Below are positions 9,822 through 20,087 of a stretch of DNA of 64,000 nucleotides, in pieces; within the stretch, counting starts at the first letter, position 1, and every line of letters starts with the position of its first letter. Position numbers and translations under genes: made by a program. Where the stretch lies: contig NZ_BCTL01000030.1 in NCBI RefSeq assembly GCF_001571265.1, positions 39,374-103,373 on the forward strand. Direction: 5' to 3'. The DNA comes from Cedecea neteri NBRC 105707 = ATCC 33855. GTDB lineage: Bacteria > Pseudomonadota > Gammaproteobacteria > Enterobacterales > Enterobacteriaceae. The notes beneath the pieces were generated by a model, which saw only the letters and a list, made by a program, of their open reading frames with translations, had not been told where the DNA came from and did not search any database.

Positions 9822-9974
9822 ATGTTCGAGTTATTGAAAAGCCTGGTGTTTGCCGTGGTCATGGTGCCGGTTGTGATGGCAGTCATCCTCGGTCTCATCT
9901 ACGGATTGGGTGAAGTGTTTAACGTCTTTTCAAAAGTCGGTCATCGCGACCAACAGCCGAAACAGCATCACTGA
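9822..9974 (+). CDS. acrZ: AcrZ, small accessory subunit of the AcrAB-TolC pump
   Basis: A 50-residue single-pass inner-membrane protein beginning [20 protein letters not shown], with the characteristic mid-helix proline and the [10 protein letters not shown] segment of E. coli AcrZ (YbhT). AcrZ binds AcrB and widens its export of some drugs. The start has GGAGG six bases upstream. Its place between modE and modA is as in E. coli, and a strong terminator follows. Confidence 0.95.
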   Translation: MFELLKSLVFAVVMVPVVMAVILGLIYGLGEVFNVFSKVGHRDQQPKQHH

Positions 9975-9980
9975 TTCCCT

Positions 9981-10010
9981 GAAAACCCGGCATTTGCCGG
10001 GTTTTCTCTT
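9981..10010 (+). terminator. terminator of acrZ
   Basis: GAAAACCCGGC and GCCGGGTTTTC form an 11-bp stem followed by TCTTTCT, directly after the acrZ stop. Confidence 0.85.
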
Positions 10011-10116
10011 TCTGCCGCGTTAGCGCCCCGCAAGCAGCCATTCCGTTGATCTCCGTCAAGAACTTTAAAGCCCTTCTTCTTTCTGCCGATAAATTCTGTA
10101 TCTTCCGCATTGCAAT

Positions 10117-10140
10117 CGTTATATTTCACGTTACATAACG
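10117..10140 (+). promoter_or_regulatory. ModE box of the modABC promoter
   Basis: A 24-bp element with outer arms CGTTATAT and TACATAACG, matching the ModE site of the E. coli modA promoter. It ends 19 bp before the modA start, so ModE-molybdate should block transcription. Confidence 0.92.
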
Positions 10141-10159
10141 AAACAAACGGAGTGAAAAC

Positions 10160-10936
10160 ATGAATCAACGTTGGGTTCGCCTCGCCCTGGGCGCGGCTTT
10201 ATCGGTTTCTCTGGCAGGCCAGGCACTGGCTGAAAGTAGCAAAATTACCGTCTTTGCGGCGGCATCGTTAACCAATGCGATGCAGGATATTGCCACGCAA
10301 TATCAGAAAGAGAAGAAAGTTGAGATCGCTTCTTCTTTTGCCTCTTCCTCCACGCTGGCTCGCCAGATTGAAGCAGGTGCGCCAGCCGATCTGTTTATTT
10401 CTGCCGATCAGAAATGGATGGATTATGCTGTTGAGAAAGACACCATCAAAACGGACACCCGCGAAACGCTGCTGGGCAACAGCCTGGTGGTGGTCGCCCC
10501 GACTGCCAGCAAGCAGGGCGACATTGCCATTGACGCGAAAACTGACTGGGCTTCGCTGCTAAAAGGCGGTCGTCTGGCGGTGGGCGATCCTGACCACGTG
10601 CCTGCGGGGATTTACGCCAAAGAGGCGCTGCAAAAACTGGGCGCGTGGGACACTTTATCCAGTAAACTTGCTCCGGCAGAAGACGTTCGCGGTGCGCTGG
10701 CTCTGGTTCAGCGTGACGAAGCCCCGCTGGGTATCGTTTACGGTTCTGATGCCGTGGCCGGAAAAGGTGTGAAAGTTGTGGGCACCTTCCCGGAAGATTC
10801 TCACAAAAAAGTGGAATACCCGATTGCGATCGTTAAAGGCCACGATAACCCGTCAGTGACCGCGTTCTATAGCTATCTGAAAGGACCGGAAGCGGCGAAA
10901 GTTTTCCAAAAATACGGATTTACGACGAAACAATGA
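10160..10936 (+). CDS. modA: molybdate ABC transporter, periplasmic binding protein
   Basis: A 258-residue solute-binding protein with signal peptide to about residue 24 (AGQALA). It captures molybdate and tungstate in the periplasm. The motif KITVFAAASLTNAMQDIA and the downstream ADLFISADQKWMDY hold oxyanion-binding residues. It starts 19 bp after the ModE box. The stop overlaps the modB start as ATGA. Confidence 0.97.
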   Translation: MNQRWVRLALGAALSVSLAGQALAESSKITVFAAASLTNAMQDIATQYQKEKKVEIASSFASSSTLARQIEAGAPADLFISADQKWMDYAVEKDTIKTDTRETLLGNSLVVVAPTASKQGDIAIDAKTDWASLLKGGRLAVGDPDHVPAGIYAKEALQKLGAWDTLSSKLAPAEDVRGALALVQRDEAPLGIVYGSDAVAGKGVKVVGTFPEDSHKKVEYPIAIVKGHDNPSVTAFYSYLKGPEAAKVFQKYGFTTKQ

Positions 10937-11625
10937 TATTGAGCGATCCCGAGTGGCAGGCGGTACTGCTGAGCCTAAAAGTCTCATCCATTGCGGTACT
11001 GTTCAGTCTTCCCATCGGGATCTTCTTTGCCTGGGTGCTGGTGCGTTGCCGCTTCCCGGGCAAAGCCTTGCTCGACAGCCTGATTCATCTTCCCTTAGTC
11101 CTGCCGCCGGTGGTGGTGGGCTATTTGTTATTAGTGGCCTTTGGTCGCCGCGGGTTTATCGGCGCCTGGCTGTATGACTGGTTTGGCATTACCTTTGCCT
11201 TTAGCTGGCGTGGCGCGGTGCTGGCGGCGGCGGTCATGTCGTTCCCGCTGATGGTTCGTGCGATTCGCCTGGCGCTCGAAGGCGTTGATCTCCGCCTTGA
11301 ACAGGCGGCAAGAACGCTGGGCGCAGGGCGCTGGCGTGTCTTTTGCACCATTACTTTGCCGTTAACACTACCGGGTATTATTGCCGGTACCGTGCTGGCT
11401 TTTGCCCGGTCGCTCGGTGAGTTCGGCGCAACAATCACCTTCGTTTCCAACATTCCTGGTGAAACCCGAACGCTACCTTCAGCCATGTATACCCTGATTC
11501 AGACCCCAGGCGGAGAAAGCGCCGCCGCACGTTTATGCCTGATCGCAATAGCGCTGGCGATGACCTCGCTGCTGGTGGCTGAATGGCTGGCGAGAGTCAG
11601 CCGCAAACGTATGGGGGCAAACTGA
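10933..11625 (+). CDS. modB: molybdate ABC transporter permease
   Basis: A 230-residue inner-membrane protein with about five to six hydrophobic helices. It has the EAA loop [22 protein letters not shown] that docks on the ATPase ModC. It overlaps modA by 4 nt and its last base is the first base of the modC start codon (TGATG), so translation is probably coupled. Confidence 0.97.
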   Translation: MILSDPEWQAVLLSLKVSSIAVLFSLPIGIFFAWVLVRCRFPGKALLDSLIHLPLVLPPVVVGYLLLVAFGRRGFIGAWLYDWFGITFAFSWRGAVLAAAVMSFPLMVRAIRLALEGVDLRLEQAARTLGAGRWRVFCTITLPLTLPGIIAGTVLAFARSLGEFGATITFVSNIPGETRTLPSAMYTLIQTPGGESAAARLCLIAIALAMTSLLVAEWLARVSRKRMGAN

Positions 11626-12683
11626 TGCTGGAACTTAAGTTCGTTCAAACGCTGGGCACGCATCGGCTGGAAATCAATGAAACCCTGCCGGGCCAGGGTA
11701 TCACGGCCATTTTTGGCGTCTCTGGCGCAGGAAAAACCTCATTAATCAATGCGATTAGCGGCCTGACTAAGCCCGAACAGGGGCGTATCGTGCTGAACGA
11801 TCGCGTCCTGACTGATGCCGAAAAACAACTTTATCTGCCGCCCGAAAAGCGTCGTGTCGGCTATGTATTCCAGGACGCCCGACTGTTTCCGCACTACCGT
11901 GTTCGCGGCAATTTAAAATACGGCATGGCAAAAAGCATGGCTGGCCAGTTCGACAAGTTGGTGGCACTGCTCGGCATCGAAGATTTGCTGGAACGTTTCC
12001 CGTGGAGCCTGTCCGGGGGCGAAAAGCAGCGAGTTGCCATTGGACGGGCACTTCTGACCGCGCCGGAGCTATTGCTGCTGGACGAGCCGCTAGCCTCGCT
12101 GGACATTCCCCGTAAACGTGAACTATTGCCTTATCTCCAACGGCTAGCCCGCGAGATCAACATTCCGATGCTGTACGTGAGTCATTCGCTGGAGGAAATC
12201 TTGCATCTGGCGGACAAAGTGCTGGTGCTGGATGCGGGAAACGTGAAGGCGTTTGGCAACCTTGAAGAGGTGTGGGGCAGCAGCGTGATGCATCCGTGGT
12301 TGCCTAAGGAACAGCAAAGCAGCGTGCTGAAAGTCACCGTGCTGGAGCACCATCCCCATTACGCCATGACGGCGCTGGCGCTTGGCGATCAACATCTGTG
12401 GGTGAACAAAATCGACAAGCCGGTGCAGGCCCCGCTACGTATTCGCATTCAGGCTTCGGACGTCTCTTTGGTGCTTCAGCCGCCGGTGAATAGCAGTATT
12501 CGTAACGTGCTGCGGGCTAAGGTCGCTCAGTGCTTTGATGACGAAGGGCAGGTGGAGGTTCAGCTCGAGGTGGGTTCCCGCACGCTGTGGGCGCGCATCA
12601 GCCCCTGGGCCCGGGACGAGCTGGCGGTAAAGCCCGGTCAGTGGCTGTATGCGCAAGTGAAAAGCGTGTCGATCGCAACCTGA
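11625..12683 (+). CDS. modC: molybdate ABC transporter ATP-binding protein
   Basis: A 352-residue ATPase energising molybdate import. Walker A is [10 protein letters not shown], the signature is [15 protein letters not shown], and Walker B is [14 protein letters not shown]-terminal TOBE/Mop regulatory domain lies at about 290-350. I choose the ATG that overlaps the modB stop, giving [11 protein letters not shown] as in E. coli; the longer frame runs through modB. The stop abuts the ybhA stop with no spacer. Confidence 0.97.
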   Translation: MLELKFVQTLGTHRLEINETLPGQGITAIFGVSGAGKTSLINAISGLTKPEQGRIVLNDRVLTDAEKQLYLPPEKRRVGYVFQDARLFPHYRVRGNLKYGMAKSMAGQFDKLVALLGIEDLLERFPWSLSGGEKQRVAIGRALLTAPELLLLDEPLASLDIPRKRELLPYLQRLAREINIPMLYVSHSLEEILHLADKVLVLDAGNVKAFGNLEEVWGSSVMHPWLPKEQQSSVLKVTVLEHHPHYAMTALALGDQHLWVNKIDKPVQAPLRIRIQASDVSLVLQPPVNSSIRNVLRAKVAQCFDDEGQVEVQLEVGSRTLWARISPWARDELAVKPGQWLYAQVKSVSIAT

Positions 12684-13514
12684 TTACAGCACGTACTTAT
12701 AAAGCGTTTCGGCTATCCCCGTTTCCAGATTCGTGCCGATAGTCATAGCTGCGCGGGATTTTATCGCGTCGTCGGCATTGCCCATGGCCACGCCCATCCC
12801 GGCGCTTTCCAGCATGCTCAGATCGTTGTAGTTGTCGCCGAACGCAATCACCTGATCCATTGACAGCCCCTGAGAAGCTACCCACTGAGCCAGACGAGCA
12901 CCTTTGCTGTTTCCCCGCTGGGCGACGTCAACCTGATCGTGCCAGGACCATTCGCAGGAGAGATTCAGTTCGCGTTCTACTTCAACGGTAAACTGCTTGA
13001 GTTTGGGTATGTCTGAGTCAGTCAGGGCGAATTTCCAGATGGACTTCACCTCCTGCGCGGCTTCTTTCAATGAAGGCACGCTGCGGAAAACCGGACGCTG
13101 ATTTTCAGGTAATGATTGCGCCCAGTTCTGGGTACGGGCGACGTGGGCTTTAACGTGTTCTGAGCTTTCGAGATAAAGCATTGCATCGTCGACGTACATC
13201 AGGCCATGTACCCGGTGAGCCGTCAGTAAATCCACCATTTGCGTGGCCTGCTCCGGGCGAAGAGGATCGGACGCCAGAACCTTTTTTGCATGATAATCAT
13301 ACAAATAAGTGCCATTACAGCAAATTGCAGGTGTATCCAGAGCCAGTGCCTGATAAAAAGGATGTATGGCGACATGATGGCGACCCGTTACGATAACCAC
13401 TTTCACGCCCGCTTCGCGAGCTTGCTGAAGGGCCGTAATAGATTCCGGAAGAATTGTTTTTTGCGGTGTCAGCAGGGTGCCGTCGAGATCGAGAGCAATT
13501 ACGCGATAACTCAT
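12684..13514 (-). CDS. ybhA: HAD-family sugar/pyridoxal phosphatase YbhA
   Basis: A 276-residue Cof-type HAD phosphatase. It has motif I DLDGTLLTP near the N-terminus, a type IIB cap domain in the middle and the C-terminal motif FGDNYNDLSMLESAG that binds magnesium. E. coli YbhA hydrolyses pyridoxal phosphate and some sugar phosphates in vitro. It converges on modC with zero spacing, and no separate terminator is visible between them. Confidence 0.93.
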   Translation of the reverse strand: MSYRVIALDLDGTLLTPQKTILPESITALQQAREAGVKVVIVTGRHHVAIHPFYQALALDTPAICCNGTYLYDYHAKKVLASDPLRPEQATQMVDLLTAHRVHGLMYVDDAMLYLESSEHVKAHVARTQNWAQSLPENQRPVFRSVPSLKEAAQEVKSIWKFALTDSDIPKLKQFTVEVERELNLSCEWSWHDQVDVAQRGNSKGARLAQWVASQGLSMDQVIAFGDNYNDLSMLESAGMGVAMGNADDAIKSRAAMTIGTNLETGIAETLYKYVL

Positions 13515-13642
13515 TTAGGGTTCCAGTCATTATTCATAAGGTTCGTTCCGATGGTACACCGCTCGCGCTGTAGCGCAAAATAGCCCGAGCCGTGAGCCGG
13601 CCTTATGATGCTTACTTACGACGTCAGGAGGAAAGTAAAGTC

Positions 13643-14641
13643 ATGAAACAGACAGTTTATACCGCCAGCCCGGAAAGCCAGCAGATCCACGTCTGGACGC
13701 TGCACGCCAGCGGTGAAATGACGCTTGTGCAGGTTGTTGATGCTCCAGGGCAAGTTCAGCCGATGGTCATCAGCCCGGATAAACGCTTCCTGTACGTTGG
13801 CGTGCGCCCCGAGTTTCGCGTAGTGGCTTACCGCATTACGCCGGATGATGGCTCTCTGACGGAAGCTGGCGTGGCGCCTCTGCCGGGCAGTCCAACCCAC
13901 ATTTCTACCGACCGTAAAGGCCGCTTCTTGTTCAGCGCTTCATACAACGCGGCAAACGTGGCGGTGATCAGCCTTGAAAACGATGGCCTGCCGGGCGAAA
14001 CCGTTGACGTGGTTGAAGGGCTGGATGGCTGTCACTCGGCGAATATCTCCCCGGATAACCGCACGCTCTGGACGCCTGCGCTGAAACAGGATCGTATTTG
14101 CCTGTTCACGCTGTCCGACGACGGCAAGCTGGTGGCACAAACGCCTGCTGAAGTGACTACCGTAGAAGGTGCTGGTCCCCGTCATATGGCGTTTCACCCG
14201 AACCAGCAATATGTCTACTGCGTGAACGAGCTGAACAGCACCGTTGATGTCTGGGAACTGCGCGACCCGCACGGCAAAATTGAATGTGTGCAGACGCTGG
14301 ACTTTATGCCGCCAGGTTTCACCGGTACCCGCTGGGCTGCCGATATCCACATCACACCTGACGGCCGCCATCTTTATGCCTGTGACCGCACCGCCAGCAT
14401 TATCACCGCGTTCAGCGTTTCCGAAGACGGCAGCGTGCTGAACATCGAAGGCTATCAGCCAACGGAAGAGCAGCCTCGCGGCTTCAACGTTGACCACAGC
14501 GGTAAATATCTTGTTGCCGTGGGGCAGAAATCCCATCATGCCGCCGTCTATAAAATTAATGGCGAGCAGGGGCTGCTGGAAGAGAAAGGCCGCTATGCGG
14601 TGGGACAGGGCCCAATGTGGGTAGCGATTCTCGCGCGCTGA
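13643..14641 (+). CDS. pgl: 6-phosphogluconolactonase
   Basis: Hydrolyses 6-phosphogluconolactone in the oxidative pentose phosphate pathway. A 332-residue seven-bladed beta-propeller of the YbhE type (E. coli 331), with repeated blade segments such as [15 protein letters not shown] and [13 protein letters not shown] start at [14 protein letters not shown], with AGGAGG ten bases upstream; a 17-residue in-frame extension lacks support. It is followed by a strong bidirectional terminator. Confidence 0.96.
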   Translation: MKQTVYTASPESQQIHVWTLHASGEMTLVQVVDAPGQVQPMVISPDKRFLYVGVRPEFRVVAYRITPDDGSLTEAGVAPLPGSPTHISTDRKGRFLFSASYNAANVAVISLENDGLPGETVDVVEGLDGCHSANISPDNRTLWTPALKQDRICLFTLSDDGKLVAQTPAEVTTVEGAGPRHMAFHPNQQYVYCVNELNSTVDVWELRDPHGKIECVQTLDFMPPGFTGTRWAADIHITPDGRHLYACDRTASIITAFSVSEDGSVLNIEGYQPTEEQPRGFNVDHSGKYLVAVGQKSHHAAVYKINGEQGLLEEKGRYAVGQGPMWVAILAR

Positions 14642-14656
14642 TTTTCAGGCATAAAA

Positions 14657-14680
14657 AAACCTCGCTTCGGCGAGGTTTTT
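14657..14680. terminator. bidirectional terminator between pgl and ybhC
   Basis: AAACCTCGC and GCGAGGTTT around TTCG, with A-rich and T-rich flanks, between two convergent genes. Confidence 0.9.
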
Positions 14681-14696
14681 ATTTAGCGTTTGGGAA

Positions 14697-15977
14697 TTAC
14701 TTCTCTTCGACGACCGGGCTGCCTACGCCGCGGTTGTTGAACTCCCACATGCGGTTGAAGCTTGGGTCATTCAGATCGCGTTTGATCGCGCCCTTATCGT
14801 CTTTGGTGCCAACGTTGCCCGCGAACGGACGCTTAGACTCCAGCGCATCGCCCCACGGTTTAGCCGTGTTGAAACCTTCGTTGATCACGCTGTCGCGGAT
14901 CACAACCTGACCATTCGCGGCCTGGCTGTTTTCACCGGCTAAATCCCATGAGCGTCCCAGCTGAGCGTCACCGGCTGCGGTAAAGCGGCTGTTGATCGCC
15001 AGGAAGCCGTAGTAGATGTTCGGCAGAGTAGCTGGCGCGAACACCGAACCTTCTTTGGTGCGGCTGTTTACCAGGCGGAAATCGGTGTTGTCGAACACCA
15101 CGGCACCGCGGCCTGCGACCACATCCACATCACCTTCAATGTAGCTGTTGGTTACCAGCGTGCGCGGCTGACGGTTGGTCAACATGCGGTTCTGAACGTC
15201 GCTGTTGGTGACGAAGAAAGTGTTCTGACGGCCCAGCAGGTGAACATTGTTCAACTGCACTTTATCGCCATCGCTGCGCAGCGCAACGGCCTGGTGATTA
15301 CCGGCATCCACGCTGTCGCCCAGAGTATTCTGGATGGTCAGGTTCTGGAGCTGCAGGCCATTATTCTGTGACCAAACGGCAGCCGAACACATTACGCCCA
15401 CGGTCGCATCGCGGCGGCTCTGGCAGTTATCAAACATGTACCAGGCGGGTTTCCCTGGCATATATTTTCCGCCTGGGTTAACGGTGCGACGCCAGGTTGT
15501 CGGGTCGGTTTCAGAGTCCAGCGTCAGGCCGATTTTGACATCGTCTGCGTTGCCGGAGGTGCCGTACAGCGTCACGCTGCCGGAAGCCGCAGGAATATAC
15601 ACCGTACCTTCATATTGACCCGGCATAATGGCGATATACAGGCGAGAGCTGCTGTGCTTAATAATGGCAGCGTCCACCGCGGCCTGGACTGACGTATGGG
15701 TGACGCCAGGCGTACCGGCAGGGCCAACCACGAAATCAGGCTGCTGAGGAGTACGAATCGAGGACGGCGTCCACGCGGCTTCATTTGGGTTCATTGCCGT
15801 GAAGTAGCGTGCAGCGACAAAATTCTGCGCTTCGTCAGCCGCCAGGATCGGGCGGGACTGGGTTCCCGGCGCCACCTGAGTAGACGGTTTGTCCTGGGGT
15901 GGGGTTGAGCTACATGCACTCAGCGCCACGGCGAAAGCCAGGGCTGCGGCGCGACGAGAAACCGATAATGTGTTCAA
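14697..15977 (-). CDS. ybhC: YbhC, outer-membrane lipoprotein of the pectinesterase family
   Basis: A 426-residue lipoprotein: the signal peptide ends in LSAC with Cys22 as the probable acylated residue, followed by SSTPPQD. The rest is a right-handed beta-helix of the carbohydrate-esterase 8 type (GVTHTSVQAAVDAAI, YFTAMN, NTFFVTNSDVQ, VAGRGAVVFDNTDF). E. coli YbhC is an outer-membrane lipoprotein that has also been annotated as a thioesterase; its true substrate is unclear. Directly upstream lies the attB-like site, as in E. coli. Confidence 0.93.
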   Translation of the reverse strand: MNTLSVSRRAAALAFAVALSACSSTPPQDKPSTQVAPGTQSRPILAADEAQNFVAARYFTAMNPNEAAWTPSSIRTPQQPDFVVGPAGTPGVTHTSVQAAVDAAIIKHSSSRLYIAIMPGQYEGTVYIPAASGSVTLYGTSGNADDVKIGLTLDSETDPTTWRRTVNPGGKYMPGKPAWYMFDNCQSRRDATVGVMCSAAVWSQNNGLQLQNLTIQNTLGDSVDAGNHQAVALRSDGDKVQLNNVHLLGRQNTFFVTNSDVQNRMLTNRQPRTLVTNSYIEGDVDVVAGRGAVVFDNTDFRLVNSRTKEGSVFAPATLPNIYYGFLAINSRFTAAGDAQLGRSWDLAGENSQAANGQVVIRDSVINEGFNTAKPWGDALESKRPFAGNVGTKDDKGAIKRDLNDPSFNRMWEFNNRGVGSPVVEEK

Positions 15978-16020
15978 GGTTGCTCCTTGCTGTACGGTGG
16001 AATAGAGGGTTATTTCAAAA

Positions 16021-16055
16021 CCTGCTTTTTATACTAAGTTGAGCGAAACGGGAAG
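16021..16055. other. phage-lambda-type attB-like sequence
   Basis: The core GCTTTTTATACTAA (16024-16037) differs from the lambda/E. coli 15-bp common core by one missing T. The flanking CCT on the left and GTTGAGCGAAACGGGAAG on the right also match the remembered E. coli attB flank except one base. It lies upstream of ybhC, exactly where E. coli attB lies. No integrase or phage gene is adjacent, so this is an unoccupied site. Confidence 0.75.
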
Positions 16056-16077
16056 CCGATTTGTGCAAATCGGCTTC
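16052..16077. repeat. perfect 12-bp inverted repeat
   Basis: GAAGCCGATTTG and CAAATCGGCTTC are separated by TG. It begins exactly where similarity to the E. coli attB flank ends. There is no T run on either side, so it is not a standard terminator. It could end the small gene at 16122-16361, act as an operator, or be a scar. Confidence 0.7.
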
Positions 16078-16121
16078 AGAAAGAGGGAAGAGGACGTTAT
16101 CCGATGATGAAAAGGGTGTGG

Positions 16122-16361
16122 TTAATCTTTTTCTACGGTGTACTGGCCGTCTTTCTTGCGAATAATATATTTGTGGTCACTGTCGCAGGAGACGGTAAGT
16201 GAACCCCCGAATGCGGCGGGGTAAACGCTGTTCACGGTATCGCACTGATAACCCGCCTGACGAATCACTGACTGTGACTCCGCCTTGAGCTGGGGCGAGC
16301 CGGTATCGGCCAAGGCGCTGCCTGCTATCAGGCAGAAGCTGAGTACAACGGTTCTCTTCAT
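16122..16361 (-). CDS. small secreted protein of unknown function
   Basis: A 79-residue protein with a signal peptide (MKRTVVLSFCLIAGSALA, cleavage about residue 18), giving a mature protein of about 61 residues. Two cysteines (GYQCDTV and VSCDSD) could form a disulfide in the periplasm. The mature part reads like a small beta-rich fold ending KKDGQYTVEKD. I do not recognise a named family. It occupies the place of E. coli ybhB between attB and bioA; ybhB itself is absent. The start has a plausible GAGAGA purine site. Confidence 0.7.
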   Translation of the reverse strand: MKRTVVLSFCLIAGSALADTGSPQLKAESQSVIRQAGYQCDTVNSVYPAAFGGSLTVSCDSDHKYIIRKKDGQYTVEKD

Positions 16362-16487
16362 TTCTGTCTCTCTATGATGTGAATCTGGTGAAACGTTAAT
16401 CGGCAGCGAGACGGGAAGGGATTAATAACTTAACTGGATTTATTTGTGTAAATTAATTTCAGAAATCGATTAGTGAAGGGCAGACCA

Positions 16488-16507
16488 GGCCGGCGGCGAT
16501 GCCGGCC
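16488..16507 (-). terminator. possible terminator of bioA
   Basis: GGCCGGC and GCCGGCC form a GC-rich stem around GGCGAT, 16 bp beyond the bioA stop. The following T tract is poor, so the role is uncertain. Confidence 0.4.
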
Positions 16508-16522
16508 CGGGTGAAACAGAAA

Positions 16523-17809
16523 CTAGCGGAAAAACTCAGGATTTTTTACCGCCTGCGCGACGGCCATAATTAATTTATTCAACTGCTCGGGGCTGATGAT
16601 GTAAGGCGGCATCAGGTAGATCAGGCGGCCAAACGGCCGGATCCAGACGCCCTGTTCAACAAAGAAACGTTGTAAAGCGGCCATATTGACAGGCCTGAGC
16701 GTTTCCACCACGCCAATAGCACCCAGCACACGCACGTCGGCTACGTTTTCGCTCGCGGTAAGCGGCAGCAAACCTGCCTGGAGCTGACGTTCAATCGCCT
16801 GAACCTGCTGCTGCCAGTCTCCTTCCGCCAGTAGCGCCAGGCTTTCACTGGCAACCGCGCAGGCGAGCGGGTTCCCCATAAAGGTTGGGCCGTGCATAAA
16901 ACACCCGGCTTCACCATTGCTGATGGTCTCCGCGACGTGACGAGTTGCAAGCGTAGCGGAAAGCGTCATGGTGCCGCCGGTCAGTGCCTTGCCGAGACAC
17001 ATAATGTCCGGTGAAATACCTGCGTGGTCGCAGGCAAAGAGCTCCCCGGTGCGGCCAAAGCCCGTAGCGATTTCGTCGGCAATCAGTAGAATCCCCTCCC
17101 GGTCGCACATGCGACGGAGGCGGCGAAGCCATTCAGGGTGATAAAAACGCATCCCGCCCGCGCCCTGGACGACCGGTTCGAGAATAACGGCGGCAATCTC
17201 TTCGCGATGCGCGGCCATCAGTCGTGCGAACGGCACGATATCCATCTCGTTCCACTCATCACCAAAGCCACACTGCGGCGCCGGTGCAAAAAGATGTTCA
17301 GGCAAGTAACCCTGCCACAGGCTGTGCATCGAATTATCGGGATCGCAGACCGACATCGCGCCAAAGGTATCCCCGTGGTAGCCGTTACGGAAGGTTAGAA
17401 AACGCTGGCGAGGCTGGCCCTTTGCGTGCCAGTACTGCAGCGCCATTTTCATGGCGACCTCAACGGCGACCGAACCGGAATCCGCTAGAAACACACATTC
17501 CAGCGGTGCAGGCGTCATCGCTACCAGCTTGCGGCACAGCTCAACGGCCGGCGGATGCGTGATACCGCCGAACATCACGTGCGACATGTTATCAATCTGG
17601 GCCTTCATTGCCTGATTCAGCCGCGGATGATTGTAGCCGTGGATAGCCGCCCACCAGGAAGACATGCCGTCGACAAGCATTCGCCCGTCATCCAGTTGCA
17701 GCTCACAGCCCGATGCGGCAACAACGGGATAAACCGGGAGCGGCTGGCTCATTGAGGTGTAAGGGTGCCAGATATGTTGCTGGTCGAACGCTAAATCAGC
17801 AGGGGTCAT
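16523..17809 (-). CDS. bioA: adenosylmethionine-8-amino-7-oxononanoate aminotransferase
   Basis: Makes 7,8-diaminopelargonate from KAPA with S-adenosylmethionine as amino donor in biotin synthesis. A 428-residue class III PLP aminotransferase: the PLP lysine is in [13 protein letters not shown], the aspartate in [31 protein letters not shown] is typical of BioA. I start at [17 protein letters not shown]; a 10-residue upstream extension runs into the operator. It is divergent from bioB across the BirA operator. Confidence 0.96.
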   Translation of the reverse strand: MTPADLAFDQQHIWHPYTSMSQPLPVYPVVAASGCELQLDDGRMLVDGMSSWWAAIHGYNHPRLNQAMKAQIDNMSHVMFGGITHPPAVELCRKLVAMTPAPLECVFLADSGSVAVEVAMKMALQYWHAKGQPRQRFLTFRNGYHGDTFGAMSVCDPDNSMHSLWQGYLPEHLFAPAPQCGFGDEWNEMDIVPFARLMAAHREEIAAVILEPVVQGAGGMRFYHPEWLRRLRRMCDREGILLIADEIATGFGRTGELFACDHAGISPDIMCLGKALTGGTMTLSATLATRHVAETISNGEAGCFMHGPTFMGNPLACAVASESLALLAEGDWQQQVQAIERQLQAGLLPLTASENVADVRVLGAIGVVETLRPVNMAALQRFFVEQGVWIRPFGRLIYLMPPYIISPEQLNKLIMAVAQAVKNPEFFR

Positions 17810-17815
17810 AGGGTG

Positions 17816-17853
17816 ACTTGTAAACCATTTTAAAAACATTTAGGTTTACAAGT
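17816..17853. promoter_or_regulatory. bioO, BirA operator
   Basis: The arms ACTTGTAAACC and GGTTTACAAGT are perfect 11-bp inverted repeats with 16 bp between them, the BirA spacing. The operator sits between the divergent bioA and bioB starts, so biotinoyl-AMP-bound BirA would repress both directions. Confidence 0.95.
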
Positions 17854-17898
17854 ATAACGTCAATCAGTTTTCTATAACACCCTTTTTGGAGATGCCCC

Positions 17899-18939
17899 AT
17901 GGCTCACCACGCACGCTGGACAATGTCGCAGGTCACTGCTTTATTTCAAAAACCTTTGTTGGATCTGCTGTTTGAAGCCCAGCAAACGCATCGCCAGCAT
18001 TTCGACCCCCGGCAGGTACAGGTCAGTACCTTGCTGTCGATCAAAACCGGAGCCTGCCCGGAAGATTGTAAGTATTGCCCGCAAAGTGCCCGCTATAAAA
18101 CCGGCCTGGAGGCCGAACGCCTGATGGAAGTTGAGCAGGTGCTGGACTCCGCCCGCAAGGCTAAAAACGCAGGTTCGACCCGTTTTTGTATGGGGGCTGC
18201 CTGGAAGAATCCGCATGAGCGCGATATGCCTTACCTTGAGCAGATGGTGCAGGGCGTTCGCGCTATGGGGCTGGAAACCTGTATGACGCTGGGTACGCTG
18301 ACCAATGAACAGGCGCAGCGACTGGCCTCCGCAGGGCTTGATTATTACAACCATAACCTGGACACCTCCCCGGAATTCTACGGCAACATCATCACTACCC
18401 GAACCTATCAGGAGCGCCTGGACACTCTGGATAAAGTCCGTAATGCGGGGATTAAAGTTTGCTCCGGTGGGATTGTCGGGTTGGGTGAAACCGTCACCGA
18501 CCGCGCCGGTTTACTGCTGCAATTAGCGAACTTGCCAACGCCACCAGAAAGCGTACCTATCAACATGCTGGTGAAAGTCAAAGGCACGCCTCTGGCGGAT
18601 AACGAAGACGTAGATGCTTTTGATTTTATTCGCACTATCGCGGTGGCGCGCATCATGATGCCGACTTCCTATGTGCGGCTTTCCGCAGGCCGTGAGCAGA
18701 TGAGTGAACAGACACAGGCGATGTGTTTTATGGCCGGGGCTAACTCCATTTTCTACGGCTGTAAGCTGCTGACGACGCCGAACCCGGAAGAGGACAAAGA
18801 TCTGCAGCTTTTCCGCAAGCTTGGGCTTAATCCGCAGCAAATTACCACCGAAATGGGCGACAACGAACATCAGCAGCAGCTTGCCGGACAGATCCTGAAC
18901 GCCGATACCGACAATTATTACAATGCGGCGGTGTTATGA
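17899..18939 (+). CDS. bioB: biotin synthase
   Basis: Radical-SAM enzyme that inserts sulfur into dethiobiotin. The 346 residues equal E. coli BioB. The SAM-cluster motif ACPEDCKYC supplies Cys53, Cys57 and Cys60. The YNHNLDT segment and the arginine in SYVRLSAGR support the second 2Fe-2S cluster. The stop overlaps the bioF start (ATGA). First gene of bioBFCD. Confidence 0.97.
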   Translation: MAHHARWTMSQVTALFQKPLLDLLFEAQQTHRQHFDPRQVQVSTLLSIKTGACPEDCKYCPQSARYKTGLEAERLMEVEQVLDSARKAKNAGSTRFCMGAAWKNPHERDMPYLEQMVQGVRAMGLETCMTLGTLTNEQAQRLASAGLDYYNHNLDTSPEFYGNIITTRTYQERLDTLDKVRNAGIKVCSGGIVGLGETVTDRAGLLLQLANLPTPPESVPINMLVKVKGTPLADNEDVDAFDFIRTIAVARIMMPTSYVRLSAGREQMSEQTQAMCFMAGANSIFYGCKLLTTPNPEEDKDLQLFRKLGLNPQQITTEMGDNEHQQQLAGQILNADTDNYYNAAVL

Positions 18940-20087
18940 GCTGGCCACAGCGAATCTCCGGGGCTTTAAGTGAACGGAGGGCCAGCGCAAGCCTCCGCAC
19001 CCGGCAGGCCAATATGCTCGGTAACGGGCGTATTTTTTCGGCCAACGGTCGGGAATATTTGAATTTTTCCAGCAACGATTATCTCGGACTGAGTCACCAC
19101 CCGCAGATTGTGGAGGCCTGGCAAAAAGGCGCGACGCAGTTTGGCGTTGGCAGCGGCGGGTCTGGTCACGTCACGGGGTATAGCCGTGCACATCAGGCGT
19201 TTGAAGAGCAGCTTGCGGATTGGCTCGGCTTTGAGCGAGCGCTGCTGTTTATCTCCGGCTACAGCGCAAACCAGGCGGTGATTTCCGCGCTGGCGCAAAA
19301 AACGGACACGCTTATCGCCGACAAACTTTGCCATGCCTCAATGATGGAAGCGGCGATGCAAAGTCCGGCTCAGCTACGTCGATTTCATCACAATGACGTT
19401 CAGGCCCTTGCCACGCAGCTTGGTAAACCGCATGAAGGTGAGCAGCTTGTCCTGACCGAAGGTATCTTCAGCATGGACGGGGACCGCGCACCGCTGGCTG
19501 AAATAGCACAGGCGGCACGACAAGCAGGCAGTTGGTTAATGGTCGACGACGCGCACGGCATTGGTGTCCTGGGCGATGAAGGGCGTGGCAGCTGTCATCT
19601 GCAAAATACCAGACCAGATATTCTGGTTGTCACCTTTGGTAAAGCGTTTGGCGGCAGCGGCGCGGCGGTATTGTGCAGCGAAGACATTGCAACTTACCTG
19701 CTGCAGTTTGCCCGCCACTTGATATACAGCACGGCCATGCCGCCGGCTCAGGCCGTCTCGCTTCAGGCCGCGTTAAAGGTGGTTCAGCGGGGCGATGACC
19801 ACAGAGCGAGGCTGGCTGAAAATATTCAGCATTTTCGCCAGGGAGCCGCTCGGCTTTCGCTGAATCTGGCTGATTCAGATAGCGCGATACAACCTCTGAT
19901 TGTGGGTGAGAATCAGCGCACGCTGGATCTTGCCTGCCGCCTGAAAGAGCGGGGGTTCTGGTTAACCGCCATTCGCCCGCCTACCGTTCCTCCTGGCAGC
20001 GCTCGCCTGCGGATCACTCTCACGTCAGCCCATACTTCTGGCGATATAGACGCATTGCTGGAGGCGCTTTATGACGCAACTTGTTGA
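18936..20087 (+). CDS. bioF: 8-amino-7-oxononanoate synthase
   Basis: PLP-dependent alpha-oxoamine synthase that joins pimeloyl-ACP and alanine to give KAPA. 383 residues (E. coli 384). The PLP lysine lies in [16 protein letters not shown], with the preceding [16 protein letters not shown]. Overlaps bioB by 4 nt and bioC by 17 nt, so the four genes are translationally linked. Confidence 0.96.
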   Translation: MSWPQRISGALSERRASASLRTRQANMLGNGRIFSANGREYLNFSSNDYLGLSHHPQIVEAWQKGATQFGVGSGGSGHVTGYSRAHQAFEEQLADWLGFERALLFISGYSANQAVISALAQKTDTLIADKLCHASMMEAAMQSPAQLRRFHHNDVQALATQLGKPHEGEQLVLTEGIFSMDGDRAPLAEIAQAARQAGSWLMVDDAHGIGVLGDEGRGSCHLQNTRPDILVVTFGKAFGGSGAAVLCSEDIATYLLQFARHLIYSTAMPPAQAVSLQAALKVVQRGDDHRARLAENIQHFRQGAARLSLNLADSDSAIQPLIVGENQRTLDLACRLKERGFWLTAIRPPTVPPGSARLRITLTSAHTSGDIDALLEALYDATC

